50,354 nucleotides of DNA from Hallerella sp964397425 (GCA_964397425.1 CAYNID010000010.1:1-50354), one strand, 5' to 3'. Positions 1 to 8,905 are shown, counted from the first letter of the stretch. Notes: a model not told the origin generated them from the letters alone. Program-made: numbers and translations.

Positions 1-140
1 GGCTCGCCGACTGCGTTCTACCACGTGCAAAATCCCCACCACCGCAGAAAAGGCTTTGATTCGAAAACCCATCCAAGAAAAGTTCTCAGTCCGCAACCCT
101 AATTCCGCATTCCGAATTCCGCATTCCGAATTATTTACAG
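1..140. repeat. Dispersed intergenic repeat, edge copy
   Basis: This gene-free stretch has the same blocks, in the same orientation, as the repeats at 49700-50354. They are a GTGCAAAAT-CC block, GCAGAAAAGGCTTTG, and a run of ATTCCGCATTCCGAATT-type words. The copies at 8930-9560 and 20690-21000 carry the reverse complement. No ORF with a ribosome site was seen. Its position at the very edge suggests the contig begins inside a repeat. Confidence 0.7.
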
Positions 141-150
141 TTCCGCGCAC

Positions 151-185
151 AAAAAAAACGCGCACAATCCTGTACGCGTTTTTTT
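151..185 (-). terminator. Terminator after leuD
   Basis: The hairpin has arms ACGCG (158-162) and CGCGT (175-179), extended inward by ACA/TGT around an ATCC loop. A runs (151-158) and T runs (179-185) flank it. It lies just downstream of the leuD stop and can work in both directions. Confidence 0.75.
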
Positions 186-196
186 CAATGTGATTT

Positions 197-805
197 TTAG
201 CGGGCTAGAAATTGCATATACGGCAATTGGCTGGCCAACTTCGCCACTTCGTCTTCGTGAGACATCAAAACGCCGCGGGCGTGCCAGGAACCGTCCAAGA
301 ATTGTCCGCGGGGACCTTCGGCAAGTTCTAACGGAATCGTTTCATTCCCCATCGTCAACGTGCGGCTGTCGGTACTCGTCACCATTTCTTCTGCCGGATG
401 CTCTTCTATCCACGACAAAATTTTGTCTGCGACTTCGTGTGAAACCCGGAAACAGGGAACGCCGATGGCGACGCAGTTTCCAAAGAAAATTTCCGAGTAG
501 CTTTCGGCGATAATGGCCCGGACGCCCCAGCGCTTTAACGCCTGGGGAGCGTGTTCTCTGCTCGATCCGCAGCCAAAGTTGCGGTTTGAAACCAAGATGG
601 TGCCATTTTTATACTTCGGATCGCGGAAGGGGTGAACTTTCCCCTGCGCTTCAAGACCGGCAATGTCATCGGCAAAGGCGTTGTCTCCCAATCCGTCGAA
701 AGTGACGCACTTCAAAAAGCGCGCCGGAATGATGCGGTCCGTGTCAATGTCGTTTCCACGCAGAGGAATGCCGGAACCTTTCACTGTATCTATCACTGTC
801 AACAT
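197..805 (-). CDS. leuD: 3-isopropylmalate dehydratase small subunit
   Basis: This is the swivel-domain subunit (202 aa, usual length) of isopropylmalate isomerase, which interconverts 2- and 3-isopropylmalate in cytosolic leucine synthesis. The N-terminus carries the family signature GNDIDTDRIIPARFL (residues about 18-32). FGCGSSREHAPQAL (about 78-91) is the conserved substrate-binding loop. It lies 14 bp behind leuC on the same strand and is followed by a hairpin terminator, so leuC-leuD is a two-gene operon. leuA and leuB are not in the window. Identification is firm on motif, length and partner. Confidence 0.97.
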   Translation of the reverse strand: MLTVIDTVKGSGIPLRGNDIDTDRIIPARFLKCVTFDGLGDNAFADDIAGLEAQGKVHPFRDPKYKNGTILVSNRNFGCGSSREHAPQALKRWGVRAIIAESYSEIFFGNCVAIGVPCFRVSHEVADKILSWIEEHPAEEMVTSTDSRTLTMGNETIPLELAEGPRGQFLDGSWHARGVLMSHEDEVAKLASQLPYMQFLAR

Positions 806-819
806 AATCTTAGCGCTCC

Positions 820-2229
820 TTATTTAAGGTATTTGCGGACATCGGTCACTTTGCCTTCGATGGCGGCGGCTGCCACCATGATGGGGCTCATGAGGATAGT
901 GCGGCCTGTCGGACTTCCCTGGCGGCCTTTGAAATTCCGGTTGCTCGAACTCGCGCTGACCTGACGGCCCTGCAACTTGTCCGGATTCATGGCAAGGCAA
1001 AGGGAACATCCCGCTTCGCGCCATTCCGCACCCGCATCCGTGAAAATTTTGTCAAGACCAAGAGCTTCCGCTTCTTTCTTGATTTTCTGGGAACCGGGGA
1101 CGACCCACATTTTGACAGACGGAGAGACGTGGCGGCCTTTCAAGATTTCGGCGGCGGCAATCAAATCCGGAAGCCGTCCATTTGTGCAGCTGCCGACAAA
1201 GGCGATGTCAATCGGCGTTCCAACCATCTTGCCGCCTTCTTCCCAGCCCATGTATTCGTAAGCTTCGCGAATCACTTTTTGTTCTGAACCGGTGAACTCG
1301 CTGATTTTCGGCATATTGTCGTTCAACTGCATGGCCTGTGCCGGCGTAATGCCCCAGGTGACCATCGGTTCCAGATTGTCGCAGTTGATTTCCACTTCAT
1401 CGTCGAAAGTCGCGTCGGCATCTGTCGCCACGGACTTCCAATAGGCGACAGCCTCTTCCCATTTGTCCTCTTTCGGCGCATAGGGCTTGCCGCGGAGGAA
1501 GGCGAACGTTTTTTCGTCCGGATTGCAGTAACCGACCCGGGCTCCCCCTTCGATGGCCATGTTGCAAACGGTCATGCGACCTTCCATGTCGAGGTTTTCG
1601 ATGACCGGGCCGGCAAATTCGTAAGCGTAGCCGACGCCGCCGTTCACGCCGAGCTTTGCAATATACGCCAACGCGACGTCTTTTGCCGTAACGCCGGGAG
1701 CTAGTTTTCCCGTAAAGCGGATGCGGCGCGTTTTAAGCGGGCTCATCGCCAAAGTCTGAGTTGCCAAGACATCCGCCACCTGGCTTGTTCCAATGCCAAA
1801 AGCGACCGCGCCGAATGCGCCGTGTGTTGCCGTGTGGGAATCTCCGCAGGCGACGGTCATGCCCGGCTGGGTAACGCCTTCTTCCGGACCGACGATGTGA
1901 ATAACGCCCTGTTCCCCTGCGTCCGGGCCAAAGAAGCGCACGCCGAAATCGCGCGTATTCTTTTCAAGATGTTCAAGCATTTCTTCCGAAACGGGATCTT
2001 GGAACGGGCGGCGACGGGCAGCCGTTGTCGTCGGAATGATGTGGTCCACCGTTGCGAATGTACGCTCCGGATATTTCACCTTGAGGCCTTCTTCCCGAAG
2101 CATGGCGAACGCCTGGGGACTGGTCACTTCGTGGCAAAGATGCGCTCCGATGAAAAGTTGGTATTGACCACTCGGGAGTTTGCCCACGACGTGGCTTTCA
2201 AAGACTTTCTGATATAAATTTTTGCCCAT
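820..2229 (-). CDS. leuC: 3-isopropylmalate dehydratase large subunit
   Basis: This is the catalytic [4Fe-4S] aconitase-fold subunit (469 aa) that dehydrates and rehydrates isopropylmalate in leucine synthesis. Visible family motifs are VACGDSHTATHGAFG and the cluster ligands in FVGSCTNGR and AGCSLCLAMNP (CxxC). The ATG at 2229 is preceded by a strong GAAGGTGATCT ribosome site, which fixes the start. It is the first gene of the leuCD operon. A TATATT -10-like hexamer lies on minus about 45 bp upstream. I found no leucine-rich leader peptide in the 160-bp upstream gap, so attenuation is not suggested. Confidence 0.97.
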   Translation of the reverse strand: MGKNLYQKVFESHVVGKLPSGQYQLFIGAHLCHEVTSPQAFAMLREEGLKVKYPERTFATVDHIIPTTTAARRRPFQDPVSEEMLEHLEKNTRDFGVRFFGPDAGEQGVIHIVGPEEGVTQPGMTVACGDSHTATHGAFGAVAFGIGTSQVADVLATQTLAMSPLKTRRIRFTGKLAPGVTAKDVALAYIAKLGVNGGVGYAYEFAGPVIENLDMEGRMTVCNMAIEGGARVGYCNPDEKTFAFLRGKPYAPKEDKWEEAVAYWKSVATDADATFDDEVEINCDNLEPMVTWGITPAQAMQLNDNMPKISEFTGSEQKVIREAYEYMGWEEGGKMVGTPIDIAFVGSCTNGRLPDLIAAAEILKGRHVSPSVKMWVVPGSQKIKKEAEALGLDKIFTDAGAEWREAGCSLCLAMNPDKLQGRQVSASSSNRNFKGRQGSPTGRTILMSPIMVAAAAIEGKVTDVRKYLK

Positions 2230-2334
2230 AGATCACCTTCTCGTATAATTACGGAATTCGAGCCAAATATAGGAAAAGTTTCGCCGCGCGAATCCCGGAT
2301 TTCGCCCGATTCCACCGAAAACGGCCAAGACAAA

Positions 2335-2365
2335 AGGAACAGCCGCCAATTTCGCGGCTGTTCCT
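2335..2365 (-). terminator. Terminator after the CbxX-type AAA ATPase gene
   Basis: The perfect 12-bp arms are AGGAACAGCCGC (2335-2346) and GCGGCTGTTCCT (2354-2365), with a 7-nt loop. On the minus strand the hairpin is followed by a short T run. It sits just past the stop of the ATPase gene. Confidence 0.8.
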
Positions 2366-2390
2366 CTGTCATGCAAAATTCCAGATGGAA

Positions 2391-4085
2391 TTATTGAGGA
2401 AAATCCTCCGCCGTCAAGACGTTCAAGCCTGCGTCATTTTCCGCAAGGGAAATTCGGTTCGCCTGGCATTCAAGGCATTTTTCAAAAAGATTTCTTGCAA
2501 ATCGCGCGTTGCCAAAGCTCCTGCCCTTGTTTTCTATCGCCCGCTGGAAATAAAGTTGAAGTTTTTGAACAAATTCATCCGAAAGAGTATACTGGTATTC
2601 TTCCGCGCGCTTTTTGAAAATTTCCATCAATTCCAAAAGGGAATAATCTTCAAATTCAATAAAATGATTAAAACGGGATTGCAAACCGGGATTCGAAGAA
2701 ATGAATCGGGTCATTTCGTCCGTATAACCGGCGACGATGACAACCAGCCTGTCGCGGTCGTCTTCCATTCTCTTCAACAACGTGTCAATCGCTTCTTTGC
2801 CAAAATCCTGGGAAGAATTCCCCGCGAGCGTGTACGCCTCGTCGATGAACAGGACTCCATCCATCGCTTCGTCGACAACTTTGTTGGTTTTTACGGCAGT
2901 CTGCCCCACATATTCCGCCACAAGCTTCGAGCGATCGACTTCGACAAGATGTCCCTTCTTCAAAATGCCCAATTCTTTATAGATTCCCGCCATGATTCTG
3001 GCAACAGTCGTTTTGCCGGTGCCGGGATTTCCGGTAAAGACACAGTGATACGAGGTGGGAGGGATGGGCAAACCTTGAGCTTTTCGGCGTTCCTGCACAT
3101 TCAGAAAATTATAAAAAGTCGATATTTCCCTTTTGACGGAATTCAAGCCTATCAGCCGATTCAATTCTTCGATGCAGGATAAAGAATTTCCCTCTTTTTT
3201 CTCGATGGACTCCTGTCCGTTCCAATCTTCCAAATCCTTCAAGAATTTTTGTTCCGCCGGAGTCAGTTGGGAATCCGTGTTCGCGACAGCCCTGGCATAG
3301 TCCAAAAGGGCGGACTTGTAATCCCGGGCGAGAGATTCATCTTCGATGAGCATCAAAATCGCCGAAGGGAACTTCTTTTCTTCGAATTGAGAAACGGTGG
3401 AGTCCAGAGAAATAACCGCATCGAGAACGTATTTTTTGATATCCTGATTATTCAAACAAGCTTTGATTTCGGATTTGCTCCACTGAAACGAATCGTTGGC
3501 ACGCACCACCATGATGCAGAAAATACCAAGACTTTCCCTTTTGTCATAAGAGAATTCATGTCCCAGCGCTTTTTGAATGTATAGGAGTTCCGCACAGGTG
3601 AAGTGCAACAATTTGTCATCTATGGGATCCGAGGTATTCACAATTTCATTAATCCGCTGTCTAAAATTTTTATTCAGCGACAATTTTTCGAGGACGAGGT
3701 GAAGTTGATGCGCCGCGCCGACAACATCCATTTTTTTCTGTTTGGAAATCTTTTCAGACGCTTCCGCTATTTTCGCTTTGATCGCCGCCTTAAAAGACTC
3801 CACTTTTTTCATCCCCGACGAAATTGACTGGGGCATTTCTTTTTGGTGCACCGTTTCTTTTTTGAACTGAGTGCCGGGCTGGGTTTCTGTGGAAATTTTG
3901 GATTTTATCTTTTTGTAACTCCGAATGGCGCAGCAAATGAAAAATACCGTCATCAACAAATAAAATATCAATTTGCCGATAGACTCGGCGGTAAAAAGAG
4001 CGGAGAAAAAGACCAGTGCAAAAAACGCCCACAGCAAGAGTAAAAAGGCCTGGATAATTTTATTGAATTTCCCTTTTGCCGACAT
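2391..4085 (-). CDS. Membrane-anchored CbxX/SpoVK-type AAA ATPase
   Basis: This 564-aa protein has two hydrophobic segments (about residues 11-32 and 36-55), then a Lys/Glu-rich linker. A helical middle part follows (about 120-290) and ends in a TerB-like D-x-LTPAEQKFL stretch. The C-terminal AAA module resembles the CbxX/CfxQ family, with Walker A GNPGTGKT (352-359), Walker B VLFIDE (411-416), and AGYTDEM followed by the NPGLQSRF arginine-finger region. Family members remodel protein complexes using ATP; the substrate here is unknown. The ATG at 4085 has a GAGGGAAAT ribosome site. The gene stands alone between its own terminator and a palindromic leader. The AAA assignment is firm; TerB similarity is tentative. 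Confidence 0.85.
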   Translation of the reverse strand: MSAKGKFNKIIQAFLLLLWAFFALVFFSALFTAESIGKLIFYLLMTVFFICCAIRSYKKIKSKISTETQPGTQFKKETVHQKEMPQSISSGMKKVESFKAAIKAKIAEASEKISKQKKMDVVGAAHQLHLVLEKLSLNKNFRQRINEIVNTSDPIDDKLLHFTCAELLYIQKALGHEFSYDKRESLGIFCIMVVRANDSFQWSKSEIKACLNNQDIKKYVLDAVISLDSTVSQFEEKKFPSAILMLIEDESLARDYKSALLDYARAVANTDSQLTPAEQKFLKDLEDWNGQESIEKKEGNSLSCIEELNRLIGLNSVKREISTFYNFLNVQERRKAQGLPIPPTSYHCVFTGNPGTGKTTVARIMAGIYKELGILKKGHLVEVDRSKLVAEYVGQTAVKTNKVVDEAMDGVLFIDEAYTLAGNSSQDFGKEAIDTLLKRMEDDRDRLVVIVAGYTDEMTRFISSNPGLQSRFNHFIEFEDYSLLELMEIFKKRAEEYQYTLSDEFVQKLQLYFQRAIENKGRSFGNARFARNLFEKCLECQANRISLAENDAGLNVLTAEDFPQ

Positions 4086-4137
4086 ATTTCCCTCATTCCA
4101 ATCAGCGCAAGAACGTTTGTTGTTTTAAGCCCATTCT

Positions 4138-4165
4138 TTTGTCTGTAAAGAACATCACAGACAAA
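4138..4165 (-). promoter_or_regulatory. Inverted repeat upstream of the AAA ATPase gene
   Basis: A perfect 9-bp inverted repeat, TTTGTCTGT (4138-4146) and ACAGACAAA (4157-4165), has a 10-nt spacer. It lies 53-80 bp upstream of the ATPase start. It could be an operator for a dimeric regulator or a 5'-UTR hairpin. No T run follows, so it is not a standard terminator. The rest of the 4086-4362 gap shows only the gh74 terminator. Confidence 0.4.
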
Positions 4166-4319
4166 CAAGTTTCTTTTTCACAAAAACACATCGATTCTCC
4201 CTGATTGCCTTTGACAATTTAAATCACCTGGTGAATGAACAGAATCCATGCAAAATATACTTCAACGGCGTTAAATGTGCAAGAGATTTTCTGAATCGGA
4301 AATTTCAATTCAACACGAA

Positions 4320-4349
4320 GATTCTCCGGCAGCAGTCACCTGGAGAATC
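4320..4349 (-). terminator. Likely terminator after the GH74 gene
   Basis: The arms GATTCTCC (4320-4327) and GGAGAATC (4342-4349) enclose a 14-nt loop about 13 bp past the stop codon. The T tract is imperfect on the minus strand, so confidence is moderate. Confidence 0.55.
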
Positions 4350-4362
4350 TCCGAGATCTGTT

Positions 4363-7167
4363 TTATTCAAAAATGGCAAGTTTCGCAGAAAGCATTTGCG
4401 CGCCACCGCCTGTCACGCGGAGGAAGTACGTGCCGCGGGCGTTCACCAGTCCATTCAGCGGAAGAACCGTCGACGATGTGTAGCTCTTGCTGAAAACCTT
4501 GTTTCCTTTCAAGTCGAAGAGGCTCACGTTCACGCGGGAATTGTTCACCGTCAAATGCAAATTGTTCCCTTCGAGCGTAGCCAATTTGCTGAATTTCAAT
4601 CCCGCTTCAGGACGGGGCTTGTCGCCGATGGATGCCGTAGACGAAGAGGTTCCCATGTCCCAATCGAGCGGAACGCGGGCGGCGATGCCGCGGCCTGCGG
4701 TACTCATGTAAACGACACCGTAAGTGTTCATGTCGCCCATGACAAATTCACCGTTCGCGAGACCGCCGAATTCATGACCGTCGTCATTGATGCGCGCCCA
4801 GGATTTTCCCTTGTCATCCGAGCCGTAAACGCCAATCGTACCTTCGATTTGGGCAAGCGCGTAAATGGCCGGGTAATCGCCCTTCTTCTTTGGGGCGCCG
4901 AATCCGACCGCTTCGCAATACGTGATTCCGGAAATTTCCGTCCACGTTTTGCCGCCATCCGTCGAATGCAGCAGTTTTCCCCCTGCCGCATTGCCATTGT
5001 CGTCTTGTGCGGCGATGGGCAGCCAAAGATCCCCTTCGTATCCGGGAATCGCGCGGAACTTGTTGAACTGGCTCACGCCCGGATTGCCGACTTCGCTGAA
5101 CGATTTTCCCTGGTCGGAACTCTTGTAAAATTTGCCGGTCGTCTTGTCGAACGCGTAAAAGACTTGTGCGTTTTCCGGATCGCCGACAACAAAAGAATTC
5201 GCGTCGATGCCCGAAACAGCTTCCCAAGTTGTCGAGTTGTAATTGCGGAAAACCTGCGCAGTCCCCGAACCGGGAACCCAGATGGCCACGGCTCCATCCG
5301 TCGATATCGCAGCCGTTCCCGACTTATAGCTCGAATCCGGCCCCGTATAAGTTTCCACGGACCAGGAAGTCGCCGAATCCGAGGAATACTGGAGAGGCGC
5401 ATAGGGAACCGAGTTGTATTTTCCCGCATAAGAACGCGCCGCAGAGACTTTCACCAATTTTCCCGATTTGTAAGCGTAAGCGAGACCGTAGGTGGAGCCC
5501 AGATGGACGTCTCCCCCGACGCTTGTCGTGTGCCGCGTTTTCGGATATTTCGCAATATCATCATGGCGGAATCCATCGTAGTCCGCAATGACGGAAACCA
5601 GCGGCCCGCCCGGAATGCTCACCACTTCATACGGGACAGTTTCTTCGATGCCGTGGCTGGAAACTTTCCAGACCTGATTATTGGTGACGACTCCCCATGC
5701 GTCGTAAACGCGCGTTCCCGAAGAAACATAAGGATCGTCGGAGAGTGTGTAAGCGGCAATGTCGTCCGTGCGGAAAACGCCGTTGCCCGAAGAGACAAAC
5801 ACGCGCTTGCCGTTGAAGGGATCGATCGCCGCGCTTCCCGACCAATGGATCGAGCTGAGCTTCATCCAATCGATTCCGTTTTCGTCCATCGTCACGGTGT
5901 TCACGTTGTAAGCGAAAGACTGCACCCAGTTCGCGCCGCCATCCGTCGAATGGTAAATTTGCGTTCCCCACTGTCCGTCTGCATCGTAAGTGCTATCGGT
6001 GAGCTTCCAGTATTGGGCTCCCGTGTAACCTTCTGTCGTCACCACGATTTCGTTTGAATTGGAAGGGTTGATGGCGATTCCGCCATAAGGTCCGCAATAT
6101 TCATAGTTTCCGCTCGCATAGTCCGTTTCATCGTATTTTGCGCCGTCGTAATAGAGGAGATTGTTCGGAGAGACATCGCTCCAGGTCTTGGACGCCACGT
6201 CATACTTGAGGACCGCGCCGCGGCCAAATCCATCGTAAATCATGCCCCAGCCTTCGTCCCATGCCATCGTATGCGGGCCCGCCCCATCGGCAAAGGTCAC
6301 CATGAGAAATGCCCCATCCGAGGCGACAACGGCGCGTTGCGGCATTAGGCGGACAAGTCCCCCGCCGGCTGTCGAGCGGAGCGCATCGGGAATCGGCAGC
6401 GCAGTCCACGTTTTGCCGCCATCCGTCGACGTGAATACATTTTCAAATGTGTTTTTGGACGTTGAACCTTCGCGGAGAAATCCCGCATAAAGGATTTTGG
6501 AAGAGCCCGGAGCGAACTGGACAAAGCTGAATCCCGAACCGTTCCATGTGGTGTCGCTGCCGGCGGCTGTAGTCCAAGAATCCACGTGCGACCAAGAAGA
6601 ACCATTGTCGACCGACTTCCAAAGGCCCCTGTTTTTGGAACCGTAGAACATAATGTCCGAATTGTTCGGATCGACGGCGAGCGCTTCGCCATTGCCGCGG
6701 CCCATGCCGTTGCCATGCGCCTTGAACGCCATCACGGGCGCGCCTTTTGCCCCCGTAGAATCCCAGACGTAAACCATGTCCCAGGTGTCGCCCTTGTCCG
6801 AAGACCGCAAGAACGCGCTTCGTCCGTTGTTCCAATAACTGGTTCCAGCGACCATGTAAACCGTTCCCGTCTTTTTCGGATCAACCGCAATCGCTTCAAC
6901 GCCCAAAAGTCCTCTTTCGGAAACATCCACCCAGTCCATGAGCGAAATCCATTTCGACGTCGCATTGTCAAAGCGGTAAGCGCCGCCCACATCCGTACGG
7001 GCGTAAAACAGGCCCTCGTCCACCGGGGAGGCGACAATCGCGGAGACGAATCCGCCGCCGCCCATGCTGACATTACTCCATTTGAATTCATCCCCTGCGG
7101 CAAAAGACTCTGAAGAAATCGCCACGAGACCAAGGGAAATCGCTGCCAAGGATTTTGAAATATTCAC
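4363..7167 (-). CDS. Secreted GH74 xyloglucanase-type endoglucanase
   Basis: This is a 934-aa secreted glycoside hydrolase. I place the start at the GTG at 7167 because AAAGGTGG lies 7 nt upstream and a clean signal peptide follows (VNISKSLAAISLG... ending near ESFAAG); a TTG at 7194 is an alternative. The body has many BNR/sialidase-type repeats (STDGGKTW, STDGGANW, SDQGKSF), as in the twin beta-propellers of GH74. Candidate catalytic aspartates are in FYARTDVGGAYRFD near the N-terminus and in IADYDGFRHDD mid-protein, matching the family GDxGGFxH region. The last 70 or so residues (VNVSLFDLKGNKVFSKSY, then GTYFLRV) form a type-IX-secretion-like sorting tail. It probably acts on plant xyloglucan outside the cell. 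GH74 is firm; exact substrate is inferred. Confidence 0.9.
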   Translation of the reverse strand: MNISKSLAAISLGLVAISSESFAAGDEFKWSNVSMGGGGFVSAIVASPVDEGLFYARTDVGGAYRFDNATSKWISLMDWVDVSERGLLGVEAIAVDPKKTGTVYMVAGTSYWNNGRSAFLRSSDKGDTWDMVYVWDSTGAKGAPVMAFKAHGNGMGRGNGEALAVDPNNSDIMFYGSKNRGLWKSVDNGSSWSHVDSWTTAAGSDTTWNGSGFSFVQFAPGSSKILYAGFLREGSTSKNTFENVFTSTDGGKTWTALPIPDALRSTAGGGLVRLMPQRAVVASDGAFLMVTFADGAGPHTMAWDEGWGMIYDGFGRGAVLKYDVASKTWSDVSPNNLLYYDGAKYDETDYASGNYEYCGPYGGIAINPSNSNEIVVTTEGYTGAQYWKLTDSTYDADGQWGTQIYHSTDGGANWVQSFAYNVNTVTMDENGIDWMKLSSIHWSGSAAIDPFNGKRVFVSSGNGVFRTDDIAAYTLSDDPYVSSGTRVYDAWGVVTNNQVWKVSSHGIEETVPYEVVSIPGGPLVSVIADYDGFRHDDIAKYPKTRHTTSVGGDVHLGSTYGLAYAYKSGKLVKVSAARSYAGKYNSVPYAPLQYSSDSATSWSVETYTGPDSSYKSGTAAISTDGAVAIWVPGSGTAQVFRNYNSTTWEAVSGIDANSFVVGDPENAQVFYAFDKTTGKFYKSSDQGKSFSEVGNPGVSQFNKFRAIPGYEGDLWLPIAAQDDNGNAAGGKLLHSTDGGKTWTEISGITYCEAVGFGAPKKKGDYPAIYALAQIEGTIGVYGSDDKGKSWARINDDGHEFGGLANGEFVMGDMNTYGVVYMSTAGRGIAARVPLDWDMGTSSSTASIGDKPRPEAGLKFSKLATLEGNNLHLTVNNSRVNVSLFDLKGNKVFSKSYTSSTVLPLNGLVNARGTYFLRVTGGGAQMLSAKLAIFE

Positions 7168-7323
7168 AAACAAACCACCTTTTCTGTTTTTCAAAATCTA
7201 TTCTTTTTTTTCGTTTTTTTTTGGAAAAAACTCCCGGATTCCTGCCCTAGGAAGGCTTAAAACATCTTTTTTTGCAAAATTTAAGGAAAATCGTTCCGTT
7301 TTTTGTCTATTTTATGGCTACTT

Positions 7324-8280
7324 ATGCAAATCACAAACGCTTCTCAACTCCGCGGGGTATTTCCCGCCCTCTTCACGCCCCTCAAGGACGACGATCCCAA
7401 AAATCTCCGTAATTCGATTGATTACGAAAAGATGAAACTGATGATTGACGACCTGATTGCATCCGGCGTTGCGGGTATTCTCCCCGTAGGCACGACAGGC
7501 CAAAGCGCGACAGTCACCCATCGGCAACATTTGGACATCATCAAGTTCACGTTGGATTACGTCGACGGGCGCGTTCCCGTCATCGCCGGAGCCGGTTCCA
7601 ATTGCACGCGTGAATCCGTCGAAATGATTGATGAAGTGCAGAAAATTGCCGAAGTTCCGGTCCTCTGCGTCACGGGATATTACAACAATCCCTCGCAGGA
7701 AGGCATCGAGAAGCACTTCAAGACCCTGAGCTCCGAAACGGGCGCCAAGATCATCATTTACAACGTTCCCGGCCGCACCGCCAGCTATGTGCATCCGGAC
7801 ACGCTCATCGCCCTTTCCGAAGACAAGAATATCATCGGCCTCAAACAGGCGGTCGACTTCCGCATTGGCGAAAAATTCCACGAAGACACGGCTCGGGTCA
7901 TCCGCGAAACCAAGGACAACGATTTTGCCGTCCTTTCCGGCGAAGACGGATTCTTTATCGACATGCTTGAATTGGGCGGTTCCGGTCTCATCAGCGCGAC
8001 GGCGAACATCCCCGAAGCATCGAAGATTTTTGTCGAACTTTACAACACCTATCAGAAAGGCGACTACCCGAAATGCGACGACTTGCAGGATGCCGCGCGG
8101 GATTTCGTCGAAACGACTTTCTGCAGAAAGAACCCTATCCCTCTCGGAACGCTTTTTAACAGCCCGCTTTTCCAACCGATGTGCAGCGTCAGGGAAACAG
8201 CCCGAGGCGATGAAGCGGAAGCCCGCATTATGAAGCTCATCCGGGAAAAAGCCCCGTCCTTGATTAAATATCATCAATAG
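7324..8280 (+). CDS. dapA: 4-hydroxy-tetrahydrodipicolinate synthase
   Basis: This class I aldolase (318 aa) condenses pyruvate with aspartate semialdehyde, the first committed step of lysine and diaminopimelate synthesis. Visible features are GVFPALFTPL at the N-terminus, the GTTGQSATV substrate loop, VTGYYNNPSQEG, YNVPGRTA, and the Schiff-base lysine in IIGLKQAVDF. I prefer the ATG at 7324. An in-frame TTG at 7303 would add seven residues not typical of the family. No ribosome site precedes either start, and a TATTTT -10-like box at 7308-7313 lies only 10 nt upstream, so translation may be nearly leaderless. The protein is about 25 residues longer than usual. The next gene follows after 8 bp. 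Confidence 0.93.
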   Translation: MQITNASQLRGVFPALFTPLKDDDPKNLRNSIDYEKMKLMIDDLIASGVAGILPVGTTGQSATVTHRQHLDIIKFTLDYVDGRVPVIAGAGSNCTRESVEMIDEVQKIAEVPVLCVTGYYNNPSQEGIEKHFKTLSSETGAKIIIYNVPGRTASYVHPDTLIALSEDKNIIGLKQAVDFRIGEKFHEDTARVIRETKDNDFAVLSGEDGFFIDMLELGGSGLISATANIPEASKIFVELYNTYQKGDYPKCDDLQDAARDFVETTFCRKNPIPLGTLFNSPLFQPMCSVRETARGDEAEARIMKLIREKAPSLIKYHQ

Positions 8281-8288
8281 GAGATCCT

Positions 8289-8855
8289 ATGTCAAAAACT
8301 GTTACCGATGAAATTTTCGAAAATTTGAAGAAGTTCGGCTTTTTGCCGGTTCCCGTACAGGAAATCAACTCGGACGCGGAAACGTGCCGTTATTTCGGCG
8401 GAAATTTCAATGAATTCATTGATGTCGCCAACGCCCTCGGATCCAAATGCGTCTTTGTGGAAACCCTCTACCTCGAAGACGAGGAATTCTATTACGACGC
8501 GGGAATCGAAGAAGACGATTGTTGTTGCTGCAGCAATCACGCCGAAGACCCGGCTGAAGAAAAGTCGGAATCCGACGACAAGGAAGCTCCGGTTTGGCTC
8601 GACCCGGAAGACCTTGACGGTTTTGACTTGGCCCTGCTCAAGCCCGAACTTGACCAATACGAAGAACGCATTGGGGATGAATGCGGAGTCCGCCTGACCC
8701 TTCCCGGCCCGGATCACCTGCAAGTGGAAATTTTCACCGAATGGTATAACGATTTCGCCAGCCTCGTCGACGAAGCTTCCGAAGAAATCGAACTCGACCC
8801 GTTGGCGGCGTTCCAAAAAATGAAAACGGCCTTTGCCAAGGAATGCAACGAATAA
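8289..8855 (+). CDS. Acidic protein of unknown function with Cys cluster
   Basis: I do not recognise this 188-aa protein. It is strongly acidic throughout and carries a DDCCCCSNH cluster (four adjacent cysteines near residue 77) followed by a Glu/Asp/Ser-rich linker. Its flanks look folded. There is no signal peptide or membrane segment. The ATG has a clear TAGGAGATCCT ribosome site 8 bp after dapA, so it is co-transcribed with dapA and shares the terminator at 8878. The cysteine cluster could bind metal, but that is a guess. Confidence 0.75.
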   Translation: MSKTVTDEIFENLKKFGFLPVPVQEINSDAETCRYFGGNFNEFIDVANALGSKCVFVETLYLEDEEFYYDAGIEEDDCCCCSNHAEDPAEEKSESDDKEAPVWLDPEDLDGFDLALLKPELDQYEERIGDECGVRLTLPGPDHLQVEIFTEWYNDFASLVDEASEEIELDPLAAFQKMKTAFAKECNE

Positions 8856-8877
8856 CATTTCTCGGCTAAATTTGCCT

Positions 8878-8905
8878 CCCCAGGAAGATTCCTGGGGATT
8901 TTTTT
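8878..8905 (+). terminator. Terminator of the dapA operon
   Basis: Arms CCCCAGGAA and TTCCTGGGG (8878-8897) are followed by seven T residues. It lies 23 bp past the stop of the acidic protein gene. Confidence 0.9.

Noticed and set aside
2124..2372. Minus-strand ORF overlapping the leuC 5' end as a leader peptide
   Set aside because: It is not rich in leucine codons ahead of any attenuator-like hairpin and reads largely into leuC off-frame.
4211..4245. TTGACA on plus at 4213 as a promoter
   Set aside because: There is no good -10 at 16-18 bp and no plus-strand gene downstream before 7324.
4231..6057. A 608-codon open frame on plus opposite the GH74 gene
   Set aside because: It is the antisense shadow of a well-supported gene; it has no ribosome site and an Arg-rich composition typical of antisense reading.
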